A stretch of DNA of 64,000 nucleotides from Hydrocarboniclastica marina (GCF_004851605.1 NZ_CP031093.1:1798001-1862000), one strand, 5' to 3'. Positions 48,506 through 55,690 are shown, numbered from the stretch's first letter. A program made the numbers and translations. Notes: a model not told the origin generated them from the letters alone.

Positions 48506-49465
48506 TCATCCCAGAGGGCTGCAAACGCCGGCAAATCCCTGGCCCAGCACGTGGGTGTATATCTGAGTCGTGCGCAGGTCCGAGTGACCGAGCAGCTCCT
48601 GAACAGTGCGAATATCGCTGCCCCTCCTAAGCAGTTCCGTTGCAAAGGTATGCCGAAAGGTGTGGCAGCCGGCACGTTTGCCGATACCGGATCGCTCAAC
48701 AGCGTGGCGCACGGCCTTTTGTACGGAAGAGATGTGCAGGTGATGCCGCACAACCTTTCCCTGATTATCGGTGCTGAGCGTCGACGACGAGAAGAGCCAC
48801 TGTCACTCCAGCGAAAACGCTGCCCGCGGGTATTTTCGAACTAGCGCGAAGGGAAGGCTTACCGGGTGAACAAAAGCCTCATCCTGATCTTTCCAGCTTC
48901 TGGTTATAGCTGCTGTGTGCTCCCGCAGAGCACTATTTAACGACGTTGGCAGCAGGGTTGTGCGGTCTTTCCCGCCTTTGCCGTCGCGCACAGTAATAAC
49001 CTGTCGATCAAAGTCCACGTCCTTGATCCGCAACCTGCAGGCTTCCGTGACCCGCAAACCCGCGCCGTACAGTAGCGAGACGATCAGTTTATTCGAGTGA
49101 TTGAGGGTGTTTATGATCTTCATTGCCTCGTCATGAGTTAGCACAACTGGCAGTTAGCGAGGCTTTTTCGGCCGGGCTACCGCGCCGATCTCTCCGAGTG
49201 GTGTACCCAAGACTTTATCGTATAGGAAAACCAGCGCATTCAGCGCCTGGGCCTGTGTTGCAGCCGCGACGTCGCGGTGAACCGCGAGCCACGTGAGGAA
49301 TTCATTAACTTCTGACGGCCCCATATCGCGCGGATGTCTCATGCGATGAAAACGGATGTAGTAGCGGATCCAGTACCAATAGCTCTTTTCCGTACGAATG
49401 CTGTATCGGTTCACCCGTATCACAGCTCGAACCTGTTCCCGAAGGCGAGGCTGTTTCCCTTCCAT
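48506..49465 (-). pseudogene. intI: Integron integrase IntI with two nonsense codons
   Basis: A 320-codon tyrosine-recombinase gene that stays in one frame throughout but is stopped twice: TAA at codon 104 (49154-49156) and TGA at codon 221 (48803-48805). Joined across the stops, the product is a full IntI. The catalytic residues are all there: Arg138 (GAGLRVTEACRL), His268 and Arg271 ([13 protein letters not shown]), His294 and Tyr303 ([14 protein letters not shown]). The IntI-specific insert region (KYPRAAFSLE, stop, QWLF...) aligns with the IntI1 segment before its RRHHM block, and the TGA replaces a likely Trp. There are no frameshifts, so inactivation looks recent. It diverges from the cassette array, the standard integron layout. 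Confidence 0.9.
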
Positions 49466-49483
49466 AAGTTGGCTCCCTGCCGA

Positions 49484-49503
49484 TACTGTTTAAATGTACA
49501 GTA
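49484..49503 (-). promoter_or_regulatory. LexA (SOS) box in the intI promoter
   Basis: TACTG-N10-CAGTA, a near-perfect palindrome of the E. coli-type LexA operator, lies 19 bases upstream of the intI start. SOS control of integron integrases is well established in other integrons. Here the operator has survived although the gene is broken. Confidence 0.85.
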
Positions 49504-49599
49504 TTATTGAGCGCACCAAACATGGAGGTCAAGCGATTACATGGAAGTCATTTGGTAGGTGAGCTAAGCTTCTGTTTTAAAGAGCTTAGAGTCGGGTTC

Positions 49600-49677
49600 G
49601 CGGCTCAGCCCTGAGCGTAATAACGAAGCGGTCGCGTTTTTGCAATAATGACGCGTGCTATCTAATTGCTGTTACGT
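49600..49677 (+). other. Presumed attI region and first cassette junction
   Basis: The first cassette should join attI upstream of the cupin gene. A GTTACGT at 49671-49677 resembles the core GTTRRRY and lies 18 bases before the cupin start, so the recombination point is probably at its G/TT. attI sites have no strong sequence signature, so the left limit is approximate. Confidence 0.4.
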
Positions 49678-49694
49678 GTACAGGGGGATGTCGA

Positions 49695-50009
49695 GTGCCA
49701 GGGAAATATCCAGATAGGATCAAGCAGCTACCGCTGTACGATGGAAGGTTTGACGCCTACCGCTTAGAGGCAAAGGATAGCGAAGTTTTGTTCGCATCCT
49801 ACCCGGCAGGCACTGAGATACTTCAGCATTCCCACGACACCGACAATCATGGCGTAGTTACTCGCGGCGAACTCATACTGATAATGGATGGGGTAGAAAG
49901 GCGTATCTCAGCAGGTGAGTGGTATCACGTTCCAGCAAATACGGTCCATGCCGCCCGCTTTGAGGAGGAGACAGATGAAGTCGAGTTCTGGTTTAAGTCA
50001 GACACGTAA
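49695..50009 (+). CDS. Cupin-domain protein (cassette 1)
   Basis: A 104-residue single cupin. Cupin motif 1 is around HSHDTDNHGVVTRGELILIMDG (metal-type His residues) and motif 2 is GEWYHVPANTVHAARF. The start is GTG 49695 with GGGGG 7 bases upstream. Cupins of this size may bind small metabolites or metals, and the function is not deducible. It is the first cassette after attI, the position normally best expressed, and its stop lies at the edge of its attC site, as expected for a cassette. Confidence 0.85.
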   Translation: MPGKYPDRIKQLPLYDGRFDAYRLEAKDSEVLFASYPAGTEILQHSHDTDNHGVVTRGELILIMDGVERRISAGEWYHVPANTVHAARFEEETDEVEFWFKSDT

Positions 50010-50081
50010 CAATTCGCTCTTGTCGGACAATTTCTCCGCCGCTCCGCGGCTACAAAATTGCCGCAAAGCTCCGCGTTATGC
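50004..50081 (+). repeat. attC site 1
   Basis: About 78 bp between ACGTAAC and GTTATGC, with inner complementary arms (CAATTT...AAATTG, CCGCCGC...GCGGC) that can form the attC hairpin. It overlaps the cupin stop. It closely resembles attC site 6. Confidence 0.85.
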
Positions 50082-50102
50082 AAAAAATTGGATATCAAAA
50101 GT

Positions 50103-50510
50103 ATGAAATATGTAGTTATCGCGATAGTCACAATTGTTATCGTAGCGGCACTAACCGTCCTTTATAAAGTGATGCCCCACAGGGAACTTGGATCAAAAAG
50201 ACCAAAATTCTCACTCTTTCCAAAATATCGGAACAAAGTACCAGTGCCTGAGTCTGACGATCACATAGAAAAGGTAATGTCCTCTTTGGGCTTTGAGAAA
50301 AAGAAGGATCGTGGTGGTTTGTCGGAGTATTCTCGAGGATTCATAGCTGGCGATATATCAATAAAACTCGCGAAGGTGAAAGTTATTTTCTATCAATCAA
50401 GCGAGGGCAAACTTCCTTACACTGTAGAAGCCGCTTGGATTGCTGCTTTTGACACAGGGGACCATTGGAAGTTTGCGAAGGAACTGGGGGATAAACTGGA
50501 AAATGCATAA
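50103..50510 (+). CDS. Small membrane-anchored protein (cassette 2)
   Basis: A 135-residue protein I do not recognise. The ATG at 50103 is used because the cassette begins at the attC core near 50075 and a longer frame would cross it. One N-terminal transmembrane helix (YVVIAIVTIVIVAALTVLY) is followed by a charged, basic soluble part with several aromatic residues near its end. AT-richer than the core genes nearby. Sole gene between attC sites 1 and 2, so presumably imported as a cassette. Confidence 0.75.
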   Translation: MKYVVIAIVTIVIVAALTVLYKVMPHRELGSKRPKFSLFPKYRNKVPVPESDDHIEKVMSSLGFEKKKDRGGLSEYSRGFIAGDISIKLAKVKVIFYQSSEGKLPYTVEAAWIAAFDTGDHWKFAKELGDKLENA

Positions 50511-50588
50511 CCAGTACAATCACGGCGACGGTTACTGCATTGCGGCTGCGCCTCCATTCCGTAACCGCGCGTGTTGTTGGCGTTAAGA
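50504..50588 (+). repeat. attC site 2
   Basis: About 85 bp from GCATAAC, at the cassette 2 stop, to GTTAAGA. Long imperfect arms (GGTTAC...GTAACC, ATTG-GG...CC-CCATT) fold it. Directly oriented with the other attC sites. Confidence 0.85.
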
Positions 50589-50616
50589 CTTTTCCAAATC
50601 TCGAAGGGAGGTGGAT

Positions 50617-51273
50617 TTGATAAACAAGCACTCGGAGAGGTTTGATGAGCTCAGTGTAGAGGCAGAATTTGTCGAATCGACCAAACAGTATAAACCCAGT
50701 GAGTATGGCAGCTACCTTTCCGTCAATAGTGAAAGCTTCGATGAGTGGCGGCTGAAGGCGAAAAGTTTGATTTCTCGGGCCTGTGGCGAAGACAGCGAGC
50801 ATTTGAAGGCTTTCTCAAACGCAGAAGGTGTGCAAACTTTCGACTCGAACTACGATATTTTTAAACGTCTGAAACCCGTTTTTGCGGCTGCGCGAAGTGA
50901 TTTCCAGGGCGGCCACCTCGCATCTATCCGGAGTCTCGTGCAAGCGGAACTATTTGATAGCGAGCTTGAGCAAGCCCAGGAACTTCTGAGCCAAGGCTAC
51001 ACCGGACCGGCGGCGGTTGTTGCGGGAGTCGTACTTGAAACCGGGCTCAGGGACCTCTGCGATCAGCAATCAATACCTCACGGCAAGCTCGATCAAATGA
51101 ATGCAGCGCTAGCCAAGAAAGGCGTTTACACCAAGCTTCAACAAAAGCGTATTACTGCAATAGCAGACATCCGAAATAATGCAGCGCATGGCAAGTGGTC
51201 GGAATTTTCTGAGTCTGATGTTGCTGAGATGATAAAAGATGTTCAGCGTTTCCTTATCGAACAATTGTCTTAA
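50617..51273 (+). CDS. HEPN/DUF4145-type protein (cassette 3)
   Basis: A 218-residue protein. The C-terminal 100 residues resemble the DUF4145 branch of the HEPN superfamily and carry RNNAAH at residues 186-191, an Rx4H motif that is the RNase signature of many HEPN toxins and defence proteins. The N-terminal half is a helical domain I cannot name. TTG 50617 is proposed because AGGGAGGTGG stands just before it; GTG 50611 sits inside that ribosome site. No partner antitoxin is adjacent within the cassette. Activity as a toxin or abortive-infection factor is inference. Confidence 0.75.
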   Translation: MINKHSERFDELSVEAEFVESTKQYKPSEYGSYLSVNSESFDEWRLKAKSLISRACGEDSEHLKAFSNAEGVQTFDSNYDIFKRLKPVFAAARSDFQGGHLASIRSLVQAELFDSELEQAQELLSQGYTGPAAVVAGVVLETGLRDLCDQQSIPHGKLDQMNAALAKKGVYTKLQQKRITAIADIRNNAAHGKWSEFSESDVAEMIKDVQRFLIEQLS

Positions 51274-51345
51274 CAATCGGCTGCACAGCGACCGATTTTC
51301 CGCCGCTTCGCGGCTCCAAACCGGCGCGTGAGCCGGGCGTTAAAA
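51267..51345 (+). repeat. attC site 3
   Basis: About 79 bp from TCTTAAC, overlapping the cassette 3 stop, to GTTAAAA. The inner CCGCCGC-TTCG-CGGC hairpin matches other sites in the array. Confidence 0.85.
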
Positions 51346-51361
51346 GGTTATCGAGGAGACA

Positions 51362-51616
51362 ATGGAAGGCAAAGCAGGACCAACAGGGATTGTTATTGGT
51401 ATTTTCGCACTTGTTCTCCTCTTGGGTGCATTTACTGAATTGGCAAATTGGTACGTTCGCTCAGAGCTCATTGCCTATGCCATCCCAGCACTAGTGGTAT
51501 CGGCCCTTCTCAGCGGTCTAATACATAAATGGTTCAAAAAGCTTGGAGGCGTCCTTGGGGTGCTCACAGGAGTGCTATTTGTTCTACATTTTCTTCTGGC
51601 AATTAGTGCTCATTGA
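51362..51616 (+). CDS. Small integral membrane protein (cassette 4)
   Basis: An 84-residue hydrophobic protein with about three membrane-spanning helices (IVIGIFALVLLLGAF, LIAYAIPALVVSALLSGLI, GVLGVLTGVLFVLHFLLAI). A GAGGAG site precedes the ATG. I do not recognise a family. Sole gene between attC sites 3 and 4. Small membrane proteins of unknown role are common in integron cassettes. Confidence 0.75.
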   Translation: MEGKAGPTGIVIGIFALVLLLGAFTELANWYVRSELIAYAIPALVVSALLSGLIHKWFKKLGGVLGVLTGVLFVLHFLLAISAH

Positions 51617-51628
51617 GGGAGCGGGAAA

Positions 51629-51730
51629 TTTTTAACAAGTCGCTGTAGTACGCGGCCGATGGCCGCCGGACGCCCTTTTCATTGCGGCTTCGCCTCCATT
51701 ACAAGGGCGCCGCTAAGCTCAGCGTTATCA
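51629..51730 (+). repeat. attC site 4
   Basis: About 102 bp from TTTTTAAC to GTTATCA, with extended arms (GACGCCCTT...AAGGGCG and ATTG-GG...CC-CCATT). Longest attC of the array. Confidence 0.85.
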
Positions 51731-51747
51731 CACAAAGAGGTGCATCA

Positions 51748-52146
51748 ATGAAGCAAACAGGTAGTTGTCTCTGCGGGGGCATTCAATACGAAATCAACGG
51801 TCCGCTTACCGACGTTCTGAACTGTCACTGTTCAATGTGCCGAAAGCTTCATGCCTCGGCTTTCAGAACTCGCGCTAAAGTGCAGTCTTCGGATTGGCAC
51901 ACCGTCAAAGGTCAGGAGCTGCTGAAGTTTTACGAATCTTCTCCGGGTGAGCACAAAGGCTTCTGCTCAAACTGTGGCTCCAGCCTCTATACCAAGTTCG
52001 ATGCAGCCCCCGGGATCTATGGTTTCCCACTCGGAACACTTGATACCGACCCAGAGGTAAAAGCAGGGCGCCATGTATTCGTGGGCAGTAAGGCTCCTTG
52101 GTTCGAGATTACAGATGATCTGCCTCAGCATGCAGAGTATGACTGA
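51748..52146 (+). CDS. GFA-family zinc protein (cassette 5)
   Basis: A 132-residue GFA/Mss4-fold protein. The zinc ligands are in GSCLCGGIQYE, NCHCSMCRKLH and GFCSNCGSSLYTKF. The family includes glutathione-dependent formaldehyde-activating enzyme (Gfa) and many uncharacterised relatives, and formaldehyde detoxification here is not proven. ATG 51748 has AAAGAGGTG upstream; the longer frame crosses attC site 4. GFA proteins are frequent integron cargo. Confidence 0.9.
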   Translation: MKQTGSCLCGGIQYEINGPLTDVLNCHCSMCRKLHASAFRTRAKVQSSDWHTVKGQELLKFYESSPGEHKGFCSNCGSSLYTKFDAAPGIYGFPLGTLDTDPEVKAGRHVFVGSKAPWFEITDDLPQHAEYD

Positions 52147-52150
52147 AGCA

Positions 52151-52212
52151 GTGATAACAAGGCGCGTAAGGCGGACGTCCCTGACGGGCCGCCGCTTCGC
52201 TCAGCGTTAAAA
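52151..52212 (+). repeat. attC site 5
   Basis: About 62 bp from GTGATAAC to GTTAAAA, with a short GGCGG...CCGCC stem. Shortest of the clear attC sites and close to the known minimum length. Confidence 0.8.
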
Positions 52213-52231
52213 CGAAAACACAGGAGGTCAC

Positions 52232-52474
52232 ATGCAACGGATCGCATCGCAAATTACTCTGTTTTTTCTATCTTTGATCCCCGGCATTGCCCTTGCCGAA
52301 AACTCGGCTCCTGAGGACTATCTCGCTAATAAACCGCTGGTATTGGAGGTTCGGTACTGTGAGTGCCTGGCCACCAAAACCGATGGCGCACCCTCCGACC
52401 TGTTGCCAAGTTTTCTAAGGGAGTCCAGTCTCTTAAAGGTTAGTGTGTCGAGCACGGAAACTAAAAAGGACACC
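52232..52474 (+). pseudogene. Secreted-protein cassette gene, 5' part, interrupted
   Basis: The gene starts with an AGGAGGT ribosome site and a signal peptide (MQRIASQITLFFLSLIPG, cleavage near ALA-EN). The coding frame runs about 75 native codons. It then enters GGACACC, the end of the RAYT element, and the IS3 element, which closes the frame at 52528 with foreign codons. The 3' remainder probably lies after the RAYT element (to 55046). Not recognised as a known family. Confidence 0.65.
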
Positions 52475-52545
52475 GGTAATCCCCCCGAGAAACAGTGGTA
52501 CTCAAAAGTAGAATTTTCCGTAAGCTAAACGCAGGGAGATTCTGC

Positions 52546-52812
52546 ATGAAGAAGTCACGTTTTTCCGACAGCCAGATCCTGTCGATTCTCAAACAAGCCG
52601 AGAATGGCGTACCGGTTCCGGAGCTGTGCCGTGAACACGGCATGAGCAGCGCCAGCTTTTATAAATGGCGCGCGAAGTTCGGCGGGATGGACGCATCGAT
52701 GATGGCCCGCCTGAAAGAGCTGGAGGACGAAAACCGTCGGCTCAAGAAGATGTACGCCGAGGAGCGGCTCAAGTCGGACATCCTCAAGGAGGCCATCGAA
52801 AAAAAGTGGTAA
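52546..52812 (+). CDS. IS3-family transposase OrfA
   Basis: An 88-residue DNA-binding protein with a helix-turn-helix ([19 protein letters not shown]...SFYKWRAKF) and a leucine-zipper-like helix after it. ATG 52546 has GGGAG upstream. Near its end, A AAA AAG (52800-52806) in the right codon phase is a classical -1 slippery sequence for making the OrfAB fusion. Confidence 0.93.
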   Translation: MKKSRFSDSQILSILKQAENGVPVPELCREHGMSSASFYKWRAKFGGMDASMMARLKELEDENRRLKKMYAEERLKSDILKEAIEKKW

Positions 52813-53633
52813 AGCCGTCTCGTCGCCGTGAGATGGCGCAGAGCGCCGTCAGTGAAAAGCACGTCAGTATTCGCTTGGCCTGCTGGATGTTCAGTATCAG
52901 CGAGACCTGCTACCGGTACCAAGCCAAACTAAGCAGTGAGAACGCCGAGATCGCGGACTGGCTGATCAGACTGACGCACAACCAACGAAACTGGGGCTTT
53001 GGTCTGTGTTTTCTGTACCTGCGCAACGTCAAGGGTTACCGCTGGAACCACAAACGCGTTTACCGGATCTACCGGGAACTGGAGCTGAATCTGCGTATCA
53101 AGCCCCGCAAGCGGCTGGTACGGGAGAAGCCCGAGCCACTGGCAGTGCCCACGGCCATCAACACCAGCTGGTCCATGGACTTCATGCACGATCAGTTAGA
53201 GGACGGTCGCAGCTACCGGCTGTTCAACGTGATCGACGACTACAACCGCGAGGGCCTGGGCATTGAGGTTGACCTGTCACTGCCTTCTGAGCGTGTTATG
53301 CGAGCGCTGAATCAGATCATCGAGTGGCGGGGCGCACCTGCTCAGATCCGCTGCGACAACGGTCCGGAATACATCAGTGCCACCTTGGCTGCCTGGGCCG
53401 AGAGGCGGGGCATTAAACTGGTCTTTATCCAGCCCGGCAACCCGCAGCAGAATGCGTACATCGAGCGCTACAACCGCACCGTACGCTACGACTGGCTGGC
53501 TCAATACCTGTTCGGCTCCATTGAAGAGGTTCAGGAATATGCCACGCAGTGGCTATGGACCTATAATCACGAACGGCCCAACATGGCCCTCGGGGGCATC
53601 ACCCCACAACAGAAACTGGCCGCTGTGGCCTGA
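52806..53633 (+). CDS. IS3-family transposase OrfB (via -1 frameshift)
   Basis: About 275 residues in the -1 frame relative to OrfA, entered at the slippery site 52800-52806. The DDE catalytic triad is visible: Asp in [11 protein letters not shown], Asp in [10 protein letters not shown] and Glu in [11 protein letters not shown]. The frame has no stop and ends just before the right inverted repeat, so the transposase is probably active. Confidence 0.92.
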   Translation: MVKPSRRREMAQSAVSEKHVSIRLACWMFSISETCYRYQAKLSSENAEIADWLIRLTHNQRNWGFGLCFLYLRNVKGYRWNHKRVYRIYRELELNLRIKPRKRLVREKPEPLAVPTAINTSWSMDFMHDQLEDGRSYRLFNVIDDYNREGLGIEVDLSLPSERVMRALNQIIEWRGAPAQIRCDNGPEYISATLAAWAERRGIKLVFIQPGNPQQNAYIERYNRTVRYDWLAQYLFGSIEEVQEYATQWLWTYNHERPNMALGGITPQQKLAAVA

Positions 53634-53672
53634 GCTCTACTTTTGAACCCTGCTAAAAATGGGGGGATTACC

Positions 53673-54954
53673 CACCCAAGTTAGTAAAACTCAAAAACAT
53701 TGCTCTCTGCCAATCCGCAGCACGTCAGCCTGGCTCAGCTCGGCTATCCGGAGTCGTTTTAGCACTAGGGCAGGGTACAGATGGCGGAATCAGTATATTT
53801 GAGCGGGATCTGGCGGGATGGTAGCGACAGGAAGGCCGGGCAGTGCCGGTCGTTTACTTGGAGGAACTGACTGTCTAGCCGAAGAGCGCTTTACACTGGG
53901 AGACGCCACTATAGCGTCGATAACCCAGTTGCCGACAGGCGGCCTTTACGGCATAGGCGGTGCCCACCAGCCCCTTGAAGCGACTTTCAAAGTGCCGGCT
54001 CATCGAGAGCCAGTGCTTTGGTTCGATTGCCAGCCGTTCCAGGATCGGCGGCAGGTCCTGAGCAACCGCACCGCGCTTATCGTCCCGAACTTGTCTTCCC
54101 GTCCAGTCGACAAGTTCCAGATAGTCGTCCAACCGGAACGGCAGGCCTTTGGGCATCTCTTCCCGCGGGTTCCCTGCGAAGGGCAGTAATTGAACCGGTT
54201 GGCTTCCCGGCGCTGTGTTGCGCTGTAGAATGCGCTGGCGAATGGAGGTGAATTCGCTGGCCTCTGGGGTGTCTGCCACACCGGCCCTTACTGGATTCAA
54301 ATCAACATAGGCCAAGCAGGCCGCCAGCGCCTTCTCGTCCAGCAGTGCCTGGCATTTAAAGCGACCTTCCCAGAATCTTCCCGTGCAGTTGTCCTCCTGG
54401 TTGGCCTGGCGGGCGATGACTTCATTCAGGCAACGCATGTACCAGCTGATGTCCTGCAGTCGGCCGCGCCAAACCTCCACCTGTTGATGCAGCGCGCTGA
54501 GCTCTGCCCGTCCCATCGCGTCGCCCCGACAGTAGCGCTGGCTCAAAAACGAGCCGGTGAAAAGCCCGTGCCAGTGGTCGATCACCTGATCCAGCGACCA
54601 ACTCTCGGCCAGTGCCTGGTCCACATGTAAAACTACGTGTACATGATTGCTCATCACCGCATAGGCACAGACGTCAATTGCAAAGGTGTTGGTAAGTTTG
54701 AGGATGCGCGCTTCAATCCAGCCACGGCGATGTGAAAAGTCCCGACCGCTCAAGGGATCGCGGCCACAGAGGAAGGCTCGGCGGACACACCGGGAAACGC
54801 AGTGATAGTAGGGCGTGGCACTGAGGGCCACCTGGGTTTTGCGAGGTTTGGGCACAACGCAGCTCCATCTGCATTTAGCTGTATATAAAAACAGTATTCT
54901 AGCCCGACGTCAAGAGCTACAGTTCGGTTAGAGATGGGTGTCCAAATTGCCCTG
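53673..54954 (-). mobile_element. RAYT (REP-associated transposase) element, copy 1
   Basis: A 1.28-kb unit nearly identical to 61846-63115. The left end reads CACCCAA next to the IS; with the GGACACC left of the IS it restores GGACACCCAA. The right end is GGTTAGAGATGGGTGTCC followed by AAATTGCCCTG, so both ends carry GGACACCCA in inverted orientation. The transposase gene reads leftward. It interrupts the secreted-protein cassette. Confidence 0.75.
53875..54855 (-). CDS. REP-associated tyrosine transposase, copy 1
   Basis: A 326-residue Y1 HUH transposase of the IS200-like/TnpA-REP type. The HUH motif is HVH at residues 71-73 (SNHVHVVLHVD) and the candidate nucleophile is Tyr139 (DISWYMRCLNEVIA). 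Such single-strand transposases are linked to spreading REP/BIME palindromes. It differs from copy 2 at only a handful of residues (for example NTFAIDV against NTFSIDV). Intact. Confidence 0.92.
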   Translation of the reverse strand: MPKPRKTQVALSATPYYHCVSRCVRRAFLCGRDPLSGRDFSHRRGWIEARILKLTNTFAIDVCAYAVMSNHVHVVLHVDQALAESWSLDQVIDHWHGLFTGSFLSQRYCRGDAMGRAELSALHQQVEVWRGRLQDISWYMRCLNEVIARQANQEDNCTGRFWEGRFKCQALLDEKALAACLAYVDLNPVRAGVADTPEASEFTSIRQRILQRNTAPGSQPVQLLPFAGNPREEMPKGLPFRLDDYLELVDWTGRQVRDDKRGAVAQDLPPILERLAIEPKHWLSMSRHFESRFKGLVGTAYAVKAACRQLGYRRYSGVSQCKALFG

Positions 54955-55046
54955 GCTTTTCGGCTCTAGTGATGAAATATACGGCGGAAGAGTTCTGTGA
55001 ACTTTCTAAGCCACAGGGGCTTATGATTCACCGCGGTAAAGAATAA
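54955..55046 (+). pseudogene. Probable 3' remnant of the interrupted cassette gene
   Basis: After the RAYT right end an open frame runs to TAA at 55044-55046, immediately before attC site 6. Its last 24 residues start MKYTAEEFCELSKPQG. Cassette genes usually end at the attC edge, so this is likely the tail of the gene beginning at 52232. It could instead be an independent short frame. Confidence 0.4.
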
Positions 55047-55125
55047 ATCTAACAAGACACTGTTGCCGGACAATTTTTCCACCGCCTCGCGGCTCCAAAA
55101 TTGCCGCAAAGTTTAAGCGCTAGCA
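55046..55125 (+). repeat. attC site 6 (altered core)
   Basis: About 80 bp from AATCTAAC to GCTAGCA. The central part (CGGACAATTT...CAAAATTGCCGCAAAG) is nearly the same as attC site 1. The right core reads GCTAGCA instead of GTTRRRY, a change at the crossover base that may weaken recombination. Confidence 0.75.
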
Positions 55126-55127
55126 CT

Positions 55128-55400
55128 TCATGCCCGACGGCTTTCGTCGACATCATCTGCAAGCCAGGCTTTGATCAGCGACTGATAGGGCATATCTCGC
55201 TTGTTGGCCTCGATTTTGATCCGATCAAGCAGAGTTTCGGGCAAGCGGAGTGAGATAGTCTTGGTTGAGGGCTTCAACTTCGGAAAAGAAGCTGGTTTTG
55301 CCTGGCTCCAGTCCAGGTAATCGGAGGAGTCGTGGGTTTCCCAGAACGCTCGCTCTTCTGATTCAGTTTTGAACTCAGGCGTCTTTTTTAGCTTGCTCAT
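55128..55400 (-). CDS. brnA: BrnA-type antitoxin (cassette)
   Basis: A 90-residue ribbon-helix-helix antitoxin. The C-terminal DNA-binding part (TKTISLRLPETLLDRIKIEA) and the N-terminal acidic toxin-contact part (ERAFWETHDSSDYLDW) are those of BrnA. It overlaps the brnT 3' end by 26 bases, as in other brnTA operons. The pair reads against the direction of the cassette array. Confidence 0.9.
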   Translation of the reverse strand: MSKLKKTPEFKTESEERAFWETHDSSDYLDWSQAKPASFPKLKPSTKTISLRLPETLLDRIKIEANKRDMPYQSLIKAWLADDVDESRRA

Positions 55401-55686
55401 AAACAGCCCTCTCTTTGCGGTGCATGTCTCGAGCGGAAATCACCCGAACCAGCGTGTCGCCCTGCCTTAATGTAAACGTGACGTGGAGCATCCTCCCATC
55501 CTCTGTTTCACCAAGAGCGTGAAAACGGGCCTCAGCCTGGCTGTGTTTGGAGTCTTCCAGTAACAGAAGCGGCTCGTTAAAGAAAATCTCTTCCGCTTCG
55601 GACTGACTGACGCCATGCTTCTCCGCGTTTTTGCGGGAGTTGCCTTCGTCCCAGTCAAAGCCAGTAACTTGTGCCCAATTGATCAT
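55375..55686 (-). CDS. brnT: BrnT-type ribonuclease toxin (cassette)
   Basis: A 103-residue toxin of the RelE-like fold that cuts RNA. Family pattern: FDWDEGNSRKNAEKHGVSQSEAEEIF, then RFHALGETEDGRMLHVTFTLR and the RVISARDMHRKER end. It precedes brnA, the normal toxin-first order. A palindrome lies in its promoter. TA pairs with their own promoter are often found in large integrons and may stabilise the array. Confidence 0.92.
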   Translation of the reverse strand: MINWAQVTGFDWDEGNSRKNAEKHGVSQSEAEEIFFNEPLLLLEDSKHSQAEARFHALGETEDGRMLHVTFTLRQGDTLVRVISARDMHRKERAVYEQAKKDA

Positions 55687-55690
55687 AAAA

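Larger units (their letters stand above)
52475..53672 (+). mobile_element. IS3-family insertion sequence
   Basis: A complete 1198-bp element. Terminal inverted repeats begin GGTAATCCCCCC at both ends, with a further CAAAAGTAGA match about 30 bases inside. The flanks show a 4-bp direct repeat CACC, the probable target duplication, which would fit the IS407 group of the IS3 family. It contains orfA and orfB with a programmed frameshift site. It has inserted into the GGACACC-CAA left end of a RAYT element. Confidence 0.88.

Noticed and set aside
49484-49503. Palindrome as a tyrosine-recombinase binding site of attI
   Set aside because: Its CTG-N10-CAG form and position at the intI promoter fit LexA much better than a core site.
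52546-53633. IS3 transposase broken by a frameshift
   Set aside because: The two frames meet at a correctly phased A AAA AAG slippery site, the normal programmed frameshift of this family.
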